DNA of 64,000 nt from the IMG/VR virus record IMGVR_UViG_3300028423_000356, positions 62,001-126,000 of that record. The stretch is one strand, 5' to 3'. The stretch is from a virus. This document shows, piece after piece, positions 35,212-43,709 of this stretch. Every line of letters starts with the position of its first letter. Within the stretch, counting starts at the first letter, position 1. The translations under genes were made by a program, and so were the position numbers. The notes under the pieces are model-generated. The model did not search any database, was not told where the DNA came from, and saw only the letters and a program-made list of their open reading frames with translations.

Positions 35212-35424
35212 ATGATGAATAATAATGTAAAAATATACTGTGAAGATTTTGATAAACCAATGAATGGTAAAGTAGTATCTGAAAGTAACCATAGATTGGA
35301 AGTGAGTTTAAATGATGGTGGAGAACCAATTTTATTTTATAAAGTTGGTAAAAACACTTTTCTATGTAATAAAGGTGGATATGACTTCACAATTAGAAGA
35401 AAGGTTTTAACTAATGTTAAATGA
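35212..35424 (+). CDS. Small protein, first of a tandem paralogous pair
   Basis: This 70-residue protein reads VKIYCEDFDKPMNGKVV, then FYKVGKNTFLCNKGG. The next gene has the same pattern, so the two are tandem duplicates. It is probably a small beta-rich protein. A strong early promoter precedes it. The function is unknown. A second ATG three bases downstream is equally possible. Confidence 0.6.
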   Translation: MMNNNVKIYCEDFDKPMNGKVVSESNHRLEVSLNDGGEPILFYKVGKNTFLCNKGGYDFTIRRKVLTNVK

Positions 35425-35617
35425 AATTTATAACCCTATAGTTAAAGTTTATTGCACTCAATGGGGTTCTTCTGTAGAAGGTCAGTTAGTTCATGATGAA
35501 GGTGATAGACTTTTTGTTAAAATAGATGAATTTAGACGACCTATTGTGTTTTATAAAACAAAAACAAACACATTTGTATGTAATAAGGCAATGATGGAAT
35601 TAGTCATTACATTATAA
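35414..35617 (+). CDS. Small protein, second of a tandem paralogous pair
   Basis: This 67-residue protein reads VKVYCTQWGSSVEGQLV, then FYKTKTNTFVCNKAM, and aligns end to end with the preceding gene, which it overlaps by 11 bases. The pair is best explained by duplication followed by divergence. The function is unknown. Confidence 0.6.
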   Translation: MLNEIYNPIVKVYCTQWGSSVEGQLVHDEGDRLFVKIDEFRRPIVFYKTKTNTFVCNKAMMELVITL

Positions 35618-35625
35618 TAATAATT

Positions 35626-35701
35626 GCGGGTGTAGCTCAGTTGGTAGAGCATCTGATTGCCATTCAGAAGGTCGGGAGTTCGAACCTCCTTGCCCGCTCC
35701 A
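35626..35701 (+). tRNA. tRNA-Gly (GCC)
   Basis: The acceptor stem GCGGGTG/TGCCCGC (two wobble pairs) ends in TCCA. The anticodon stem TCTGA/TCAGA closes loop TTGCCAT, giving GCC. Confidence 0.92.
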
Positions 35702-35721
35702 TAATATAAAGGAATAATAAT

Positions 35722-36399
35722 ATGGTAATTTGTGACAAATACAATTTTACTTTTTTACGTCTTCCAAAAAATGCAAGTTCTTCACTTTCTGAATTTTTTA
35801 TAAAGAATTTTTGTAGTAAAGAAGATGTATGGACAGAGGTTAATGATTGTGGTATAAAGTCTAACAACGTTGACCCCAAAATAATTCAAAAATATAGAGA
35901 GGAGTATAGGTTTATACACCTTACTTTAGAAGAATTAGTTAACAATAATTTATTAACAGTTGAACAAGCACACAATAAAAACAATATTGCCGTTTTAAGA
36001 AATCCAATTGAAAGACAACTTAGTTTGTTTTTCTTCTTAAATAAAAGACCTAAACATAGAAAAGGAACTTCAGTAGAAGAATTTAGAGAAACTTTTAAAT
36101 ATGGTCATCATATAACTGATCCATCAAATAAAATACTTCAAACTGATTATGTAAAAGTTAACAATCAAGATTTAGGTAATTGGTGGTTATATGAAAATCT
36201 TAATAATCATATTAATGATTTTGTGAATAATAATAATGTTGAAATAAAAAGTGATTTAAAGAGATTTAAATCAATAAACAAAGCAAACAAATCAGACATT
36301 ATTGATGAATATTATGATAAGAAAACAATGGATGCTGTTTTGAAGTATTATGAAAAAGACTTTGAAAAGTATTATGAACTTAAAAGTAAATATGAATAA
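35722..36399 (+). CDS. Sulfotransferase-like protein
   Basis: This 225-residue protein starts with FTFLRLPKNASSSLSEFF, the 5'-phosphosulfate-binding P-loop form of cytosolic and Golgi sulfotransferases (residues about 9-24). It continues with AVLRNPIERQLSLFFFL near residue 90, the 3'-phosphate-binding RxP/S region. It would transfer sulfate from PAPS to a sugar or other acceptor. Such genes occur in marine phages, but the acceptor is unknown. AAAGGA precedes the ATG. Confidence 0.78.
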   Translation: MVICDKYNFTFLRLPKNASSSLSEFFIKNFCSKEDVWTEVNDCGIKSNNVDPKIIQKYREEYRFIHLTLEELVNNNLLTVEQAHNKNNIAVLRNPIERQLSLFFFLNKRPKHRKGTSVEEFRETFKYGHHITDPSNKILQTDYVKVNNQDLGNWWLYENLNNHINDFVNNNNVEIKSDLKRFKSINKANKSDIIDEYYDKKTMDAVLKYYEKDFEKYYELKSKYE

Positions 36400-36410
36400 T
36401 AATCATATCA

Positions 36411-36452
36411 GGTATACATAAAATACATAAAAAAATGTTTATTATGTATACC
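36411..36452. repeat. 11-bp perfect inverted repeat upstream of hsp20
   Basis: GGTATACATAA at 36411-36421 and its exact complement TTATGTATACC at 36442-36452 are separated by 20 bases. No T-run follows, so it looks more like an operator or RNA hairpin than a terminator. A late promoter lies 8 bases downstream. Confidence 0.6.
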
Positions 36453-36459
36453 ATAATGT

Positions 36460-36467
36460 TATAAATA
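36460..36467 (+). promoter_or_regulatory. T4-type late promoter for hsp20
   Basis: TATAAATA lies 63 bases before the hsp20 start. Confidence 0.6.
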
Positions 36468-36529
36468 AAAGTTGTAATGCGGATAATCCGGTTACATAAA
36501 ATTAATCTTGCTAAATTAAGGAGATAAAA

Positions 36530-36991
36530 ATGACAGGCATTAATAAACTATTCCCACGTGCATCATTCGTAGGATTTGACCATTTACTAAATGAATTAGA
36601 CTATGTGGCAAAACATGCAAATGATCAATACCCACCACACAATATCATAAAAACCGATGAAGACAAGTATCTTATAGAACTTGCTGTTGCTGGTTTTTCT
36701 GAAAATGAATTAGATATTGAAGTAAATGATAGAACACTTACGATTACTGGTGAACACGTATCTAAAGGTAGAGAATATATTCACAAAGGTATTTCTACCA
36801 AAAAGTTTAAAAGAACATTTAGGTTGTCAGAACACGTAAAAGTAAACGGAGCTGACTTCAAAGACGGATTATTGTCAATTGAATTGAAATACGTTGTCCC
36901 AGAAGAAATGCGTCCTCGTAAAATTAAAATTAACAAAAACGAGGATAACACAAATGAATACAATCCAACATATCTTAGAGAAGATATCTAA
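36530..36991 (+). CDS. Hsp20 small heat-shock chaperone
   Basis: This 153-residue protein has an alpha-crystallin domain at about residues 35-135: YLIELAVAGFSENELDIEVN, LTITGEH, FKRTFRLSEHVKVNGADF and GLLSIEL. It resembles IbpA. Small heat-shock genes are common in marine T4-like phages and are thought to help folding or capsid assembly. AAGGAG precedes the ATG. The end overlaps the next small gene by 38 bases. Confidence 0.92.
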   Translation: MTGINKLFPRASFVGFDHLLNELDYVAKHANDQYPPHNIIKTDEDKYLIELAVAGFSENELDIEVNDRTLTITGEHVSKGREYIHKGISTKKFKRTFRLSEHVKVNGADFKDGLLSIELKYVVPEEMRPRKIKINKNEDNTNEYNPTYLREDI

Positions 36992-37151
36992 AAATACTAA
37001 GTCTTTTTTCAATAGAGTTATTGAGGGTAGACAAAGAAAAGCAAATTTAATAATTGCTGAAATGTTACAACGTTCTGAATATAAAAACGAATCAGTTTAT
37101 TATATTCTTCGTATGATAGAAGAAGGTAGAGTGGGAGAATTGAGAAAATGA
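36954..37151 (+). CDS. Small basic protein overlapping hsp20
   Basis: This 65-residue protein (MNTIQHILEKISKNTKSFFN, then RVIEGRQRKANLIIAEML) is helical and basic. A GAGGA site lies about 8 bases before the ATG, inside the hsp20 coding sequence. It is unrecognised. Its stop overlaps the next gene (ATGA). Confidence 0.6.
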   Translation: MNTIQHILEKISKNTKSFFNRVIEGRQRKANLIIAEMLQRSEYKNESVYYILRMIEEGRVGELRK

Positions 37152-37285
37152 TTTTAAGATTAATAAAATATATTTTCGAACCACTTGAAAATAAACGCCG
37201 TAGAGAAGAAGAAGAATATTTAGCAAAATCTACTGATTTAGTTGATTTGGAACAACGTCAAAGAAAATTAAATAAATATATTTAA
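37148..37285 (+). CDS. Tiny charged helical protein
   Basis: This 45-residue reading frame begins at the ATGA overlap with the previous gene (MILRLIKYIFEPLENKRRRE, then EEEYLAKSTD). It ends directly before a strong terminator. Overlap and position support it being real. It is unrecognised. Confidence 0.5.
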   Translation: MILRLIKYIFEPLENKRRREEEEYLAKSTDLVDLEQRQRKLNKYI

Positions 37286-37291
37286 ACTATA

Positions 37292-37320
37292 AAATGGGGT
37301 AGATTCTATCCCATTTTTTT
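37292..37320 (+). terminator. Rho-independent terminator
   Basis: A 10-bp stem AATGGGGTAG/CTATCCCATT (one G-T pair) with loop ATT is followed by seven T residues. Confidence 0.88.
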
Positions 37321-37330
37321 ATAATTACTA

Positions 37331-37359
37331 TTGACATTCACTATATTTTAGCCTATTAT
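37331..37359 (+). promoter_or_regulatory. Sigma70-type promoter before the DNA polymerase unit
   Basis: TTGACA at 37331-37336 and TATTAT at 37354-37359 have a 17-base spacer. Confidence 0.75.
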
Positions 37360-37387
37360 ATAATTATCACAAACAAGGAGATATTAT

Positions 37388-37630
37388 ATGAGTGAATTAC
37401 TAATAACACAACATTTTTATTATGAATTTGATACTTTGGGAGAATGTTATTTTGGAAAATTTAGAGATAGTAAAACAGATGAAATGATTGTCACAATTTT
37501 TAGAACACGTGGTAAATATTTTGTTTTTGACAAGTATGAAAATGATATGGGTAATTATGATATTCTGGAAGATGCGATACATTTCACAACAGAAGAAATA
37601 ATGAAAAATTATATTAAAGAAAACACATAA
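37388..37630 (+). CDS. Small hypothetical protein before DNA polymerase
   Basis: This 80-residue acidic protein (YYEFDTLGECYFGKF, then IVTIFRTRGKYFVFD) has an AAGGAG site. It is unrecognised and is cotranscribed with the DNA polymerase gene 22 bases downstream. Confidence 0.6.
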   Translation: MSELLITQHFYYEFDTLGECYFGKFRDSKTDEMIVTIFRTRGKYFVFDKYENDMGNYDILEDAIHFTTEEIMKNYIKENT

Positions 37631-37652
37631 TTAATACATAATGGAGATATGA

Positions 37653-40151
37653 ATGAAAACATTTTACACATCAGTTAATCGTTACGGAAAAACTATTTTT
37701 TATCGTGGATTTGAAAACGGTAAAAGAGTTAACAGAAGGATTGAATACACACCAACCTTTTATGTAAATTGTGACGAAGAAACAGGATGGAAAAACCTTC
37801 AAGGTGGTAACGTAATGCCTAAAATGTTTGATGGTATTAAAGAAGCAAATGAATTCGTAAAAGATTACAGTGAAGTTAATGGATATCCAATATATGGACA
37901 ACAAAATTTTGTTTTTCAAATGATAGCAGACTATTTTCCAGGTGATATTGAATTTGATAGAGATATCATTAACGTCGCTTCAATAGATATTGAGGTTACT
38001 TCTGATGATGGTTTCCCATTTGTGGAACATGCAGCACACCCAGTTACTGCAATAACTGTTAAAAATAATATAAGTAATGTTTACTATGTTTGGGGGTTAG
38101 ATGAATACGATCCAAATAAATGTGATGTTGAAGGTATAGAAGCAATAAATTATAATCATTGTAAAGATGAAATTGATTTGTTACTCAAGTTTCTACAGTG
38201 GTGGAGTAATATGAATAACACTCCTGATGTCATCACTGGTTGGAATAGTCGTTTATTCGATATGCCATACTTGATTAGAAGGGTTCAAAATATTATTGGT
38301 GGTGATGTTTATAAGAAGTTTTCCCCTTGGGGATTAGTAAATGAACGTGTTATCAATATTGGTGGACGTGAAAATTATGTTTATGAAATTACTGGTATAC
38401 AACAACTTGATTATTATGATTTATTTAAAAAGTTTGATTATACTTATGGAACACAAGAATCATATAAATTAGACCATATCGCTCATGTTGTTTTGGGTGA
38501 AAATAAATTATCATATGATGAGTATGGTAATCTTCATACACTTTACAAGGAAAATCATCAAAAATTCATTGATTATAATATAAGAGATGTTCAACTTATT
38601 GAAAGGTTGGAGGAAACAATGGGGTTAATCACATTGGCTTTAACAATGGCGTTTAGATCTGGTGTAAACTTCTCTGACACTTTAGGTACAACTGCTATAT
38701 GGGATGCTATAATCTATCGTAGATTGAATAAACGTAAAGTTGTTATACCACAAACAAAGGTGAAACAAAAAACATCGTATCCTGGTGGGTATGTCAAAGA
38801 TCCTGATGTTGGTGTTCATGACTGGGTTGTATCATTTGACTTAAATTCTTTGTATCCAAATATCATTGTTCAGTACAATATGTCACCAGAGACACTGATA
38901 CCGGGTAAACAATTAGGAGTAAATGTTGATTCTATATTAAAAGAAACAACATCTCTTGAACATATTGATACACCATTATCTGCAACAGGTCAACAATTCA
39001 CAAATAGTTTTCAAGGGATAATTCCAGAAATTATTACATCTTATTATAATGAGAGAAAAAACGTAAAAAAGAGTATGTTAGAACTGAAGAGAGATTATGA
39101 AAATAATCCATCTAAGAATCTTAAAGACAAAATTAATAAACTTGAAAACACACAAATGTCAATTAAAATTCTTATGAATTCATTGTATGGTGCTCTTGGT
39201 AATGCTTACTTTCGTTATTTTGACCAACAAATGGCAGAAGCAATCACAACAACTGCACAATTATCCATTAAATGGGCTGAAAGAGCAATGAATAATGAAA
39301 TGAATAAGATACTTGATACTAATGATGATTATGTCATAGCAATTGATACGGACTCATTATATGTGAATATGTCTAAACTTGTTGATAAATTTGAACCAAA
39401 TAATCCTGTAGATTTCTTGGATAAGATATGTTCAACACATTTTGAAGGTGTTTTAAATAAAGCATATGAAAAAATGGCGAAAATTACACACGCTTATGAA
39501 AATCGTATGGAAATGTCTCGTGAAGTTATTGCTGATAAAGGTATATGGGTTGCTAAAAAGAGATATTTTTTGAATGTCTATGATAACGAAGGTGTCCGTT
39601 ATACTGAACCTAAATTAAAAATAATGGGTATCGAAGCGGTTAAATCTTCAACACCACAAGTTTGTCGTGACGCATTTAAAGATATATTTAAAATAATTAT
39701 AACTGGATCTGAAACAAAAACTCAAGACTTTATTAAACAGTTTAAAAGAGAGTTCAGAAATCTACCAGTTGAAGATGTATCTTTTCCACGTTCAGTGAAT
39801 GATATATTTAAATGGCAAGATAAAAATAAGATTTATAGTAAAGGAACACCTATTCACGTTCGTGGTTCTTTATTATATAATCACTATCTGAATGAATATG
39901 GGTTATCGAATAGATACGATCCTATTAATAATGGTGAGAAGATAAAGTTTGTGTATCTTAAAACACCTAATCCTATTAGAGAAAATGTTGTATCATATTC
40001 AATTACATTACCTAGAGAAATGGGGATACATAATTATATTGATTATGATAAAATGTATGAAAAAACATTTGTTGAACCAATTAGAATAATATTGAATTCT
40101 ATTGGTTGGACTGTAGAACCACAAAGTAACTTAGAGGACTTTTTTGGATGA
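37653..40151 (+). CDS. 43: DNA polymerase (gp43, family B)
   Basis: This 832-residue replicative polymerase has a proofreading exonuclease. Exo I is SIDIEVTSDD (near residue 110), Exo II NSRLFDMPYL and Exo III YNIRDVQLI. Pol motif A is FDLNSLYPNI, motif B KILMNSLYGALGN and motif C AIDTDSLYV. The order is that of T4 gp43 (898 residues), with no split or intein. The C-terminal LEDFFG resembles the sliding-clamp-binding tail of T4 polymerase. The stop overlaps the next gene by four bases. Confidence 0.97.
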   Translation: MKTFYTSVNRYGKTIFYRGFENGKRVNRRIEYTPTFYVNCDEETGWKNLQGGNVMPKMFDGIKEANEFVKDYSEVNGYPIYGQQNFVFQMIADYFPGDIEFDRDIINVASIDIEVTSDDGFPFVEHAAHPVTAITVKNNISNVYYVWGLDEYDPNKCDVEGIEAINYNHCKDEIDLLLKFLQWWSNMNNTPDVITGWNSRLFDMPYLIRRVQNIIGGDVYKKFSPWGLVNERVINIGGRENYVYEITGIQQLDYYDLFKKFDYTYGTQESYKLDHIAHVVLGENKLSYDEYGNLHTLYKENHQKFIDYNIRDVQLIERLEETMGLITLALTMAFRSGVNFSDTLGTTAIWDAIIYRRLNKRKVVIPQTKVKQKTSYPGGYVKDPDVGVHDWVVSFDLNSLYPNIIVQYNMSPETLIPGKQLGVNVDSILKETTSLEHIDTPLSATGQQFTNSFQGIIPEIITSYYNERKNVKKSMLELKRDYENNPSKNLKDKINKLENTQMSIKILMNSLYGALGNAYFRYFDQQMAEAITTTAQLSIKWAERAMNNEMNKILDTNDDYVIAIDTDSLYVNMSKLVDKFEPNNPVDFLDKICSTHFEGVLNKAYEKMAKITHAYENRMEMSREVIADKGIWVAKKRYFLNVYDNEGVRYTEPKLKIMGIEAVKSSTPQVCRDAFKDIFKIIITGSETKTQDFIKQFKREFRNLPVEDVSFPRSVNDIFKWQDKNKIYSKGTPIHVRGSLLYNHYLNEYGLSNRYDPINNGEKIKFVYLKTPNPIRENVVSYSITLPREMGIHNYIDYDKMYEKTFVEPIRIILNSIGWTVEPQSNLEDFFG

Positions 40152-41086
40152 AATATTCTTTGACTTTATTCAAATCTATATTTGATAATAAAACAAAAAA
40201 ACGTCTTGATATAAATAATTGGGAGCAGTTTACATCATTTTTATTTGATCTTTCAGAAATAAGAAGAAGTGGTAAAAATGATGCCCAATTATTTACACCA
40301 GCTATATTTAAAGTTAATACAACTAGATCCAATAAAAATGTATTGGGTTGGGCAGGTTGGTGTGCTGTTGACGTTGATAATTGGAAAGTTACCAATGATT
40401 TTAAATCTGAACTCATATCTCGCTTTGGTGACTATGAGTTTATTTGTTATAGTACTGCGAGTAGTACAAAAGAACATCCTAAATTTCGACTCGTTTTCAG
40501 ACTTGAACGTTACATTACAAATGATGAAATTAAGCATTTTTGGTGGGCGCTCAACTCTTACCTTGGAGGGTTGGGAGATAAGCAGACTAAAGACCTTGCG
40601 AGAATGTATTATATCCCAGCGAAATACGATAATGCTTTTAATTTTATTTTTATTAATCACGGTGATTCCATTAATCCTGATAGTCTTATGGAACAGTATC
40701 CATATGATAGAACAAGAGATAGTAAAAGTTTCCTTGATAGACTTCCAGAAGAATTTAAATCAAAGGTTTTGGAGTATAGAAAAAGTTCATTAGAGAACAC
40801 TAATTACAGTTGGACATCTTATAAAGATTGTCCTTTCTGGCCAAAAAAACTTGGTAGAGAATACATAATGATAACTGGTGAAGGTTGGTATAGACAAATG
40901 TTTAAAATAATGGTTTCAATTGCGATAAAAGCTGCAGATAAAGGATATCCTATAACATCAAATGAAATTGTTGATTTGTGTCGTGAGTTTGATATGGAAA
41001 CAGGAAATTGGTATGAAAATAGACCAATGGATGTTGAAGCAAATAATGCACTAGAGTATGCCTATAAAAATGTTATGGTGTCATAA
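40148..41086 (+). CDS. Putative primase-polymerase-like (AEP-type) protein
   Basis: This 312-residue protein shows WCAVDVDNWKV near residue 71 (a DxD pair), ICYSTASSTKEHPKFRLVFRL near residue 99 and KDLARMYYIPAK near residue 143. This order (DxD, sxtHs...pr.R, then R..y.P) is typical of archaeo-eukaryotic primase-type domains in phages. The C-terminal third (FKIMVSIAIKAADKGYPITS) is helical, like PriCT domains. It overlaps the polymerase gene by ATGA, which fits a replication role. The His usual in the second motif is not present, so activity is uncertain. Confidence 0.6.
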   Translation: MKYSLTLFKSIFDNKTKKRLDINNWEQFTSFLFDLSEIRRSGKNDAQLFTPAIFKVNTTRSNKNVLGWAGWCAVDVDNWKVTNDFKSELISRFGDYEFICYSTASSTKEHPKFRLVFRLERYITNDEIKHFWWALNSYLGGLGDKQTKDLARMYYIPAKYDNAFNFIFINHGDSINPDSLMEQYPYDRTRDSKSFLDRLPEEFKSKVLEYRKSSLENTNYSWTSYKDCPFWPKKLGREYIMITGEGWYRQMFKIMVSIAIKAADKGYPITSNEIVDLCREFDMETGNWYENRPMDVEANNALEYAYKNVMVS

Positions 41087-41101
41087 CAAAAAGGTAAAGA
41101 A

Positions 41102-41491
41102 ATGAAAAAATTTATATTCGACTTAGAAGGAACATTAACACCTTTAGATGGTAGAATGAATAAAGATTTTGAAAACACAATTTTTAATGCTTTAAAATAT
41201 TATGATGGGTATTTAGTTACTAATTTAAACATAGATGGGGTAATAAATAAAATTGATATAGAAACATATAAAGTATTTAAAACTGTTTATGATAACGTGT
41301 ATGATAAAAGTTTAATACTGAAAGATTTTGATTTATCAAATGACAACATATACTTTTTTGGGGATTCGATATTTCCAAATGGTGATGATTTTTCAATAGT
41401 AAAACAACTATATATTCATACCAATAATATATACAGAGTTAGAAGTTGGAAAGATACTGAAATAATATTCAGAGAGTTGATAGATATATAA
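41102..41491 (+). CDS. HAD-family protein, phosphomannomutase-like but short
   Basis: This 129-residue protein opens KFIFDLEGTLTPLDGRM (HAD motif I with the second Asp replaced by Glu) and has NIYFFGDSIFPNGDDFSIV near residue 80. That resembles the FGD...GGNDY block of eukaryotic-type phosphomannomutases. The cap domain is reduced, so the enzyme is about half normal size. It may act on a small phosphorylated sugar. The neighbouring cupin and cytidylyltransferase suggest a sugar- or polyol-nucleotide pathway. Confidence 0.65.
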   Translation: MKKFIFDLEGTLTPLDGRMNKDFENTIFNALKYYDGYLVTNLNIDGVINKIDIETYKVFKTVYDNVYDKSLILKDFDLSNDNIYFFGDSIFPNGDDFSIVKQLYIHTNNIYRVRSWKDTEIIFRELIDI

Positions 41492-41508
41492 TAGAAAGGA
41501 ATAATATA

Positions 41509-41859
41509 ATGAAAGCGGGAAAAGTTTGGGGACAAACAGAATTATTAGAAGCGAATGGTGTTCTTGAATTTCATAGAATTGAAATGAAAAGTGGTGGTGT
41601 TTGTTCAAAACATTTACATGAATATAAATGGAATGGATTTTTTGTTGAATCGGGTAAAATGTTGATACGTGTATGGCAAAAAGACTATGACTTGGTTGAT
41701 GAAACAATTCTTGGTCCAGGTGATTATACAAAAGTTAAACCAGGTGTATATCATCAATTTGAATGTTTAGAAGATGGTGTGGCATTTGAACTTTATTGGG
41801 CAGAATTTAATCATAATGATATTAAAAGAGAAACTGTTGGATATAACGGAAATAATTGA
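41509..41859 (+). CDS. Cupin-fold protein
   Basis: This 116-residue protein has a conserved double-stranded beta-helix domain: GGVCSKHLHEYKWNGFFVES near residue 29 (metal-binding His residues) and GPGDYTKVKPGVYHQFEC near residue 68. It has similarity in layout to sugar-phosphate isomerase or epimerase cupins. It sits between HAD and cytidylyltransferase genes. The substrate is unknown. Confidence 0.75.
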   Translation: MKAGKVWGQTELLEANGVLEFHRIEMKSGGVCSKHLHEYKWNGFFVESGKMLIRVWQKDYDLVDETILGPGDYTKVKPGVYHQFECLEDGVAFELYWAEFNHNDIKRETVGYNGNN

Positions 41860-41873
41860 TAAAGGATTATATG

Positions 41874-42299
41874 ATGAAGATAGGTTTCACGTGTTCAACA
41901 TTCGATTTGTTACATTCAGGCCACATTCAGATGTTACGTGAGTCTAAAACTCAATGTGACTATCTGATTTGTGGATTACAGGTAGATCCAAGTTTGGATA
42001 GACCTGAAAAAAATAAACCAATTCAGACATTAGTAGAAAGACATATTCAATTATCAGCTGTTGAGTATGTTGATGAAATAATTCCTTATCAGTCTGAAGA
42101 AGATTTGGAAGACATTTTAAATATGTTTAATGTGGATGTTCGAATCATTGGTGAGGAATACAAAGATAAACCTTTTACTGGTAGAGATATATGTAATAAA
42201 AAGGGTATTGATATTTACTACAATAAAAGAAGTCATAGATTTAGTTCATCAGGATTGAGAAAAAAAATCTATGATATAGAAAAAATAATTAAAAAATAA
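41874..42299 (+). CDS. Cytidylyltransferase (glycerol-3-phosphate CT/TagD-like)
   Basis: This 141-residue protein begins KIGFTCSTFDLLHSGHIQML, with the nucleotide-binding HxGH motif at residues 13-16, and ends in the RSHRFSSSGLRKKI block that carries the second nucleotide-binding motif (normally S-T-S-x-L/I-x-x-R). It would make a CDP-activated compound from CTP and a phosphate ester. The ATG at 41871 is an alternative start. With the HAD and cupin genes it forms a compact metabolic cluster, perhaps for modifying host surface or phage components. Confidence 0.82.
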   Translation: MKIGFTCSTFDLLHSGHIQMLRESKTQCDYLICGLQVDPSLDRPEKNKPIQTLVERHIQLSAVEYVDEIIPYQSEEDLEDILNMFNVDVRIIGEEYKDKPFTGRDICNKKGIDIYYNKRSHRFSSSGLRKKIYDIEKIIKK

Positions 42300-42310
42300 A
42301 AAATACATCT

Positions 42311-42338
42311 TTACAAATTGTATTTCACATACTATATT
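42311..42338 (+). promoter_or_regulatory. Sigma70-type promoter for uvsX
   Basis: TTACAA at 42311-42316 and TATATT at 42333-42338 have a 16-base spacer, and the start codon lies 43 bases downstream. The -35 is weaker than in other promoters here. Confidence 0.6.
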
Positions 42339-42381
42339 AATAGTATGGTAATAAAACTATTATATTAAAAGGAAATGAAAT

Positions 42382-43446
42382 ATGGGAATAATGGATAAGT
42401 TAAAAAAGAACTCTAAGATTAAAACAACAGAAGTTCTTTCAGAATCGAAATTTTTCAATGAAAAGGATATGGTTCAAACAGATGTTCCAATGGTTAATGC
42501 GGCACTATCAGGTTCTTTAGATGGTGGTCTCACTCCTGGTCTAACTGTTCTTGCTGGACCATCAAAACATTTTAAGACATCTTTTGCTCTATTAATGGCG
42601 GGTGCTTATCTTAAGAAATATGAGGATGCTGTTATATTATTTTATGACAGTGAATTCGGTTCTCCACAAGCATACTTTGACCAATTTGGTATTGATCCCG
42701 AACGTGTTTTACATACACCCATCACTAATGTTGAAGAACTTAAATTTGACTTAATTTCACAATTAGAAGAATTAGACCGTAATGATAATGTTATTGTTGT
42801 TATTGACTCTATTGGTAATTTGGCATCAAAAAAAGAATTAGAAGATGCTATGAATGAAAAATCTGTGGCCGATATGTCACGTGCTAAGGCACTTAAGGGT
42901 CTTTTTCGTATGGCAACACCTTACTTAACTATGAAAAATATTCCAATGCTTGCGATTAACCACACATATCAAGAGATTGGTTTATTTCCAAAGTCAGTAG
43001 TATCAGGTGGAACTGGTATATATTATTCAGCAGATAACATCTGGATTATTGGTCGTCAACAAGAGAAAAAGGGAACCGAGGTTACAGGTTATAACTTTGT
43101 TATTAATGTTGAAAAGTCTCGTTATGTTAAAGAGAAATCTAAGATACCTATCACAGTTTCTTGGGAAGGTGGAGTTGAAAGATACTCTGGTCTATTAGAT
43201 GTAGCAATTGCTGGTGGATATGTTCGTAAACCTTCTAATGGTTGGTATGAATCTGTTAACCCTTCCACAGGAGAAATATTATCAGGTAGTAAAGTTCGTG
43301 TCGCTGATACTTTAAAAGAAGAGTTTTGGTTACCTTTATTTAACACAACTAATTTTAAAGATTTTGTTAAGGAACAATATACAATTGGTTACAAAGACCA
43401 AGTATCTATGGACTCAATTGTTGAAGAAGTAGATGAAAAGGAGTGA
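42382..43446 (+). CDS. uvsX: UvsX recombinase (RecA-like)
   Basis: This 354-residue strand-exchange ATPase has a phage-type Walker A, GPSKHFKTS (residues 59-67), VILFYDSEFG, Walker B VIVVIDSIGNL, and the DNA-binding loop region MLAINHTYQEIGLFPKSVVS. It matches T4 UvsX (about 390 residues) but is slightly shorter at the C-terminus, which stays acidic (SIVEEVDEKE). It works with UvsY, UvsW and gp46/47, all encoded in this window. Confidence 0.96.
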   Translation: MGIMDKLKKNSKIKTTEVLSESKFFNEKDMVQTDVPMVNAALSGSLDGGLTPGLTVLAGPSKHFKTSFALLMAGAYLKKYEDAVILFYDSEFGSPQAYFDQFGIDPERVLHTPITNVEELKFDLISQLEELDRNDNVIVVIDSIGNLASKKELEDAMNEKSVADMSRAKALKGLFRMATPYLTMKNIPMLAINHTYQEIGLFPKSVVSGGTGIYYSADNIWIIGRQQEKKGTEVTGYNFVINVEKSRYVKEKSKIPITVSWEGGVERYSGLLDVAIAGGYVRKPSNGWYESVNPSTGEILSGSKVRVADTLKEEFWLPLFNTTNFKDFVKEQYTIGYKDQVSMDSIVEEVDEKE

Positions 43447-43448
43447 AT

Positions 43449-43709
43449 ATGAAATCTATTAAGGAAAATGAAGACTATGAATTGATTATTGGTGAAGATG
43501 ATTTTTGGAATATTCGTATTCTTAGTGGACCTTATACCGAAACAGTGTATCAGTATAATCATCTTAAATTAGATGAAAAAACTGATACACTTAGATTTAA
43601 CGCTAGTATAATTTCCACACCAGATGATGATTTAAGTGAAAATGATGTAGAATTTCAAAAATATATTGGTGAAATATTATTTGACATACTTGAAAATGAA
43701 AATGGTTAA
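43449..43709 (+). CDS. Small conserved-looking protein after uvsX
   Basis: This 86-residue acidic protein (YELIIGEDDFWNIRILSGPY, then TDTLRFNASIISTPDD) starts at an ATG 7 bases after AAGGAG, just downstream of the uvsX stop. It is similar in style to small proteins between uvsX and gp41 in marine T4-like phages. The function is unknown. Confidence 0.65.
   Translation: MKSIKENEDYELIIGEDDFWNIRILSGPYTETVYQYNHLKLDEKTDTLRFNASIISTPDDDLSENDVEFQKYIGEILFDILENENG

Noticed and set aside
36954-37151. DUF1127/YjiS-like small regulator
   Set aside because: The arginine-rich pattern of that family is not met beyond a few basic residues.
40269-40793. 174-residue plus-strand open frame inside the primase-like gene
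   Set aside because: It overlaps the conserved frame completely, has no ribosome-binding site and shows no protein-like motif; it is a shadow frame.
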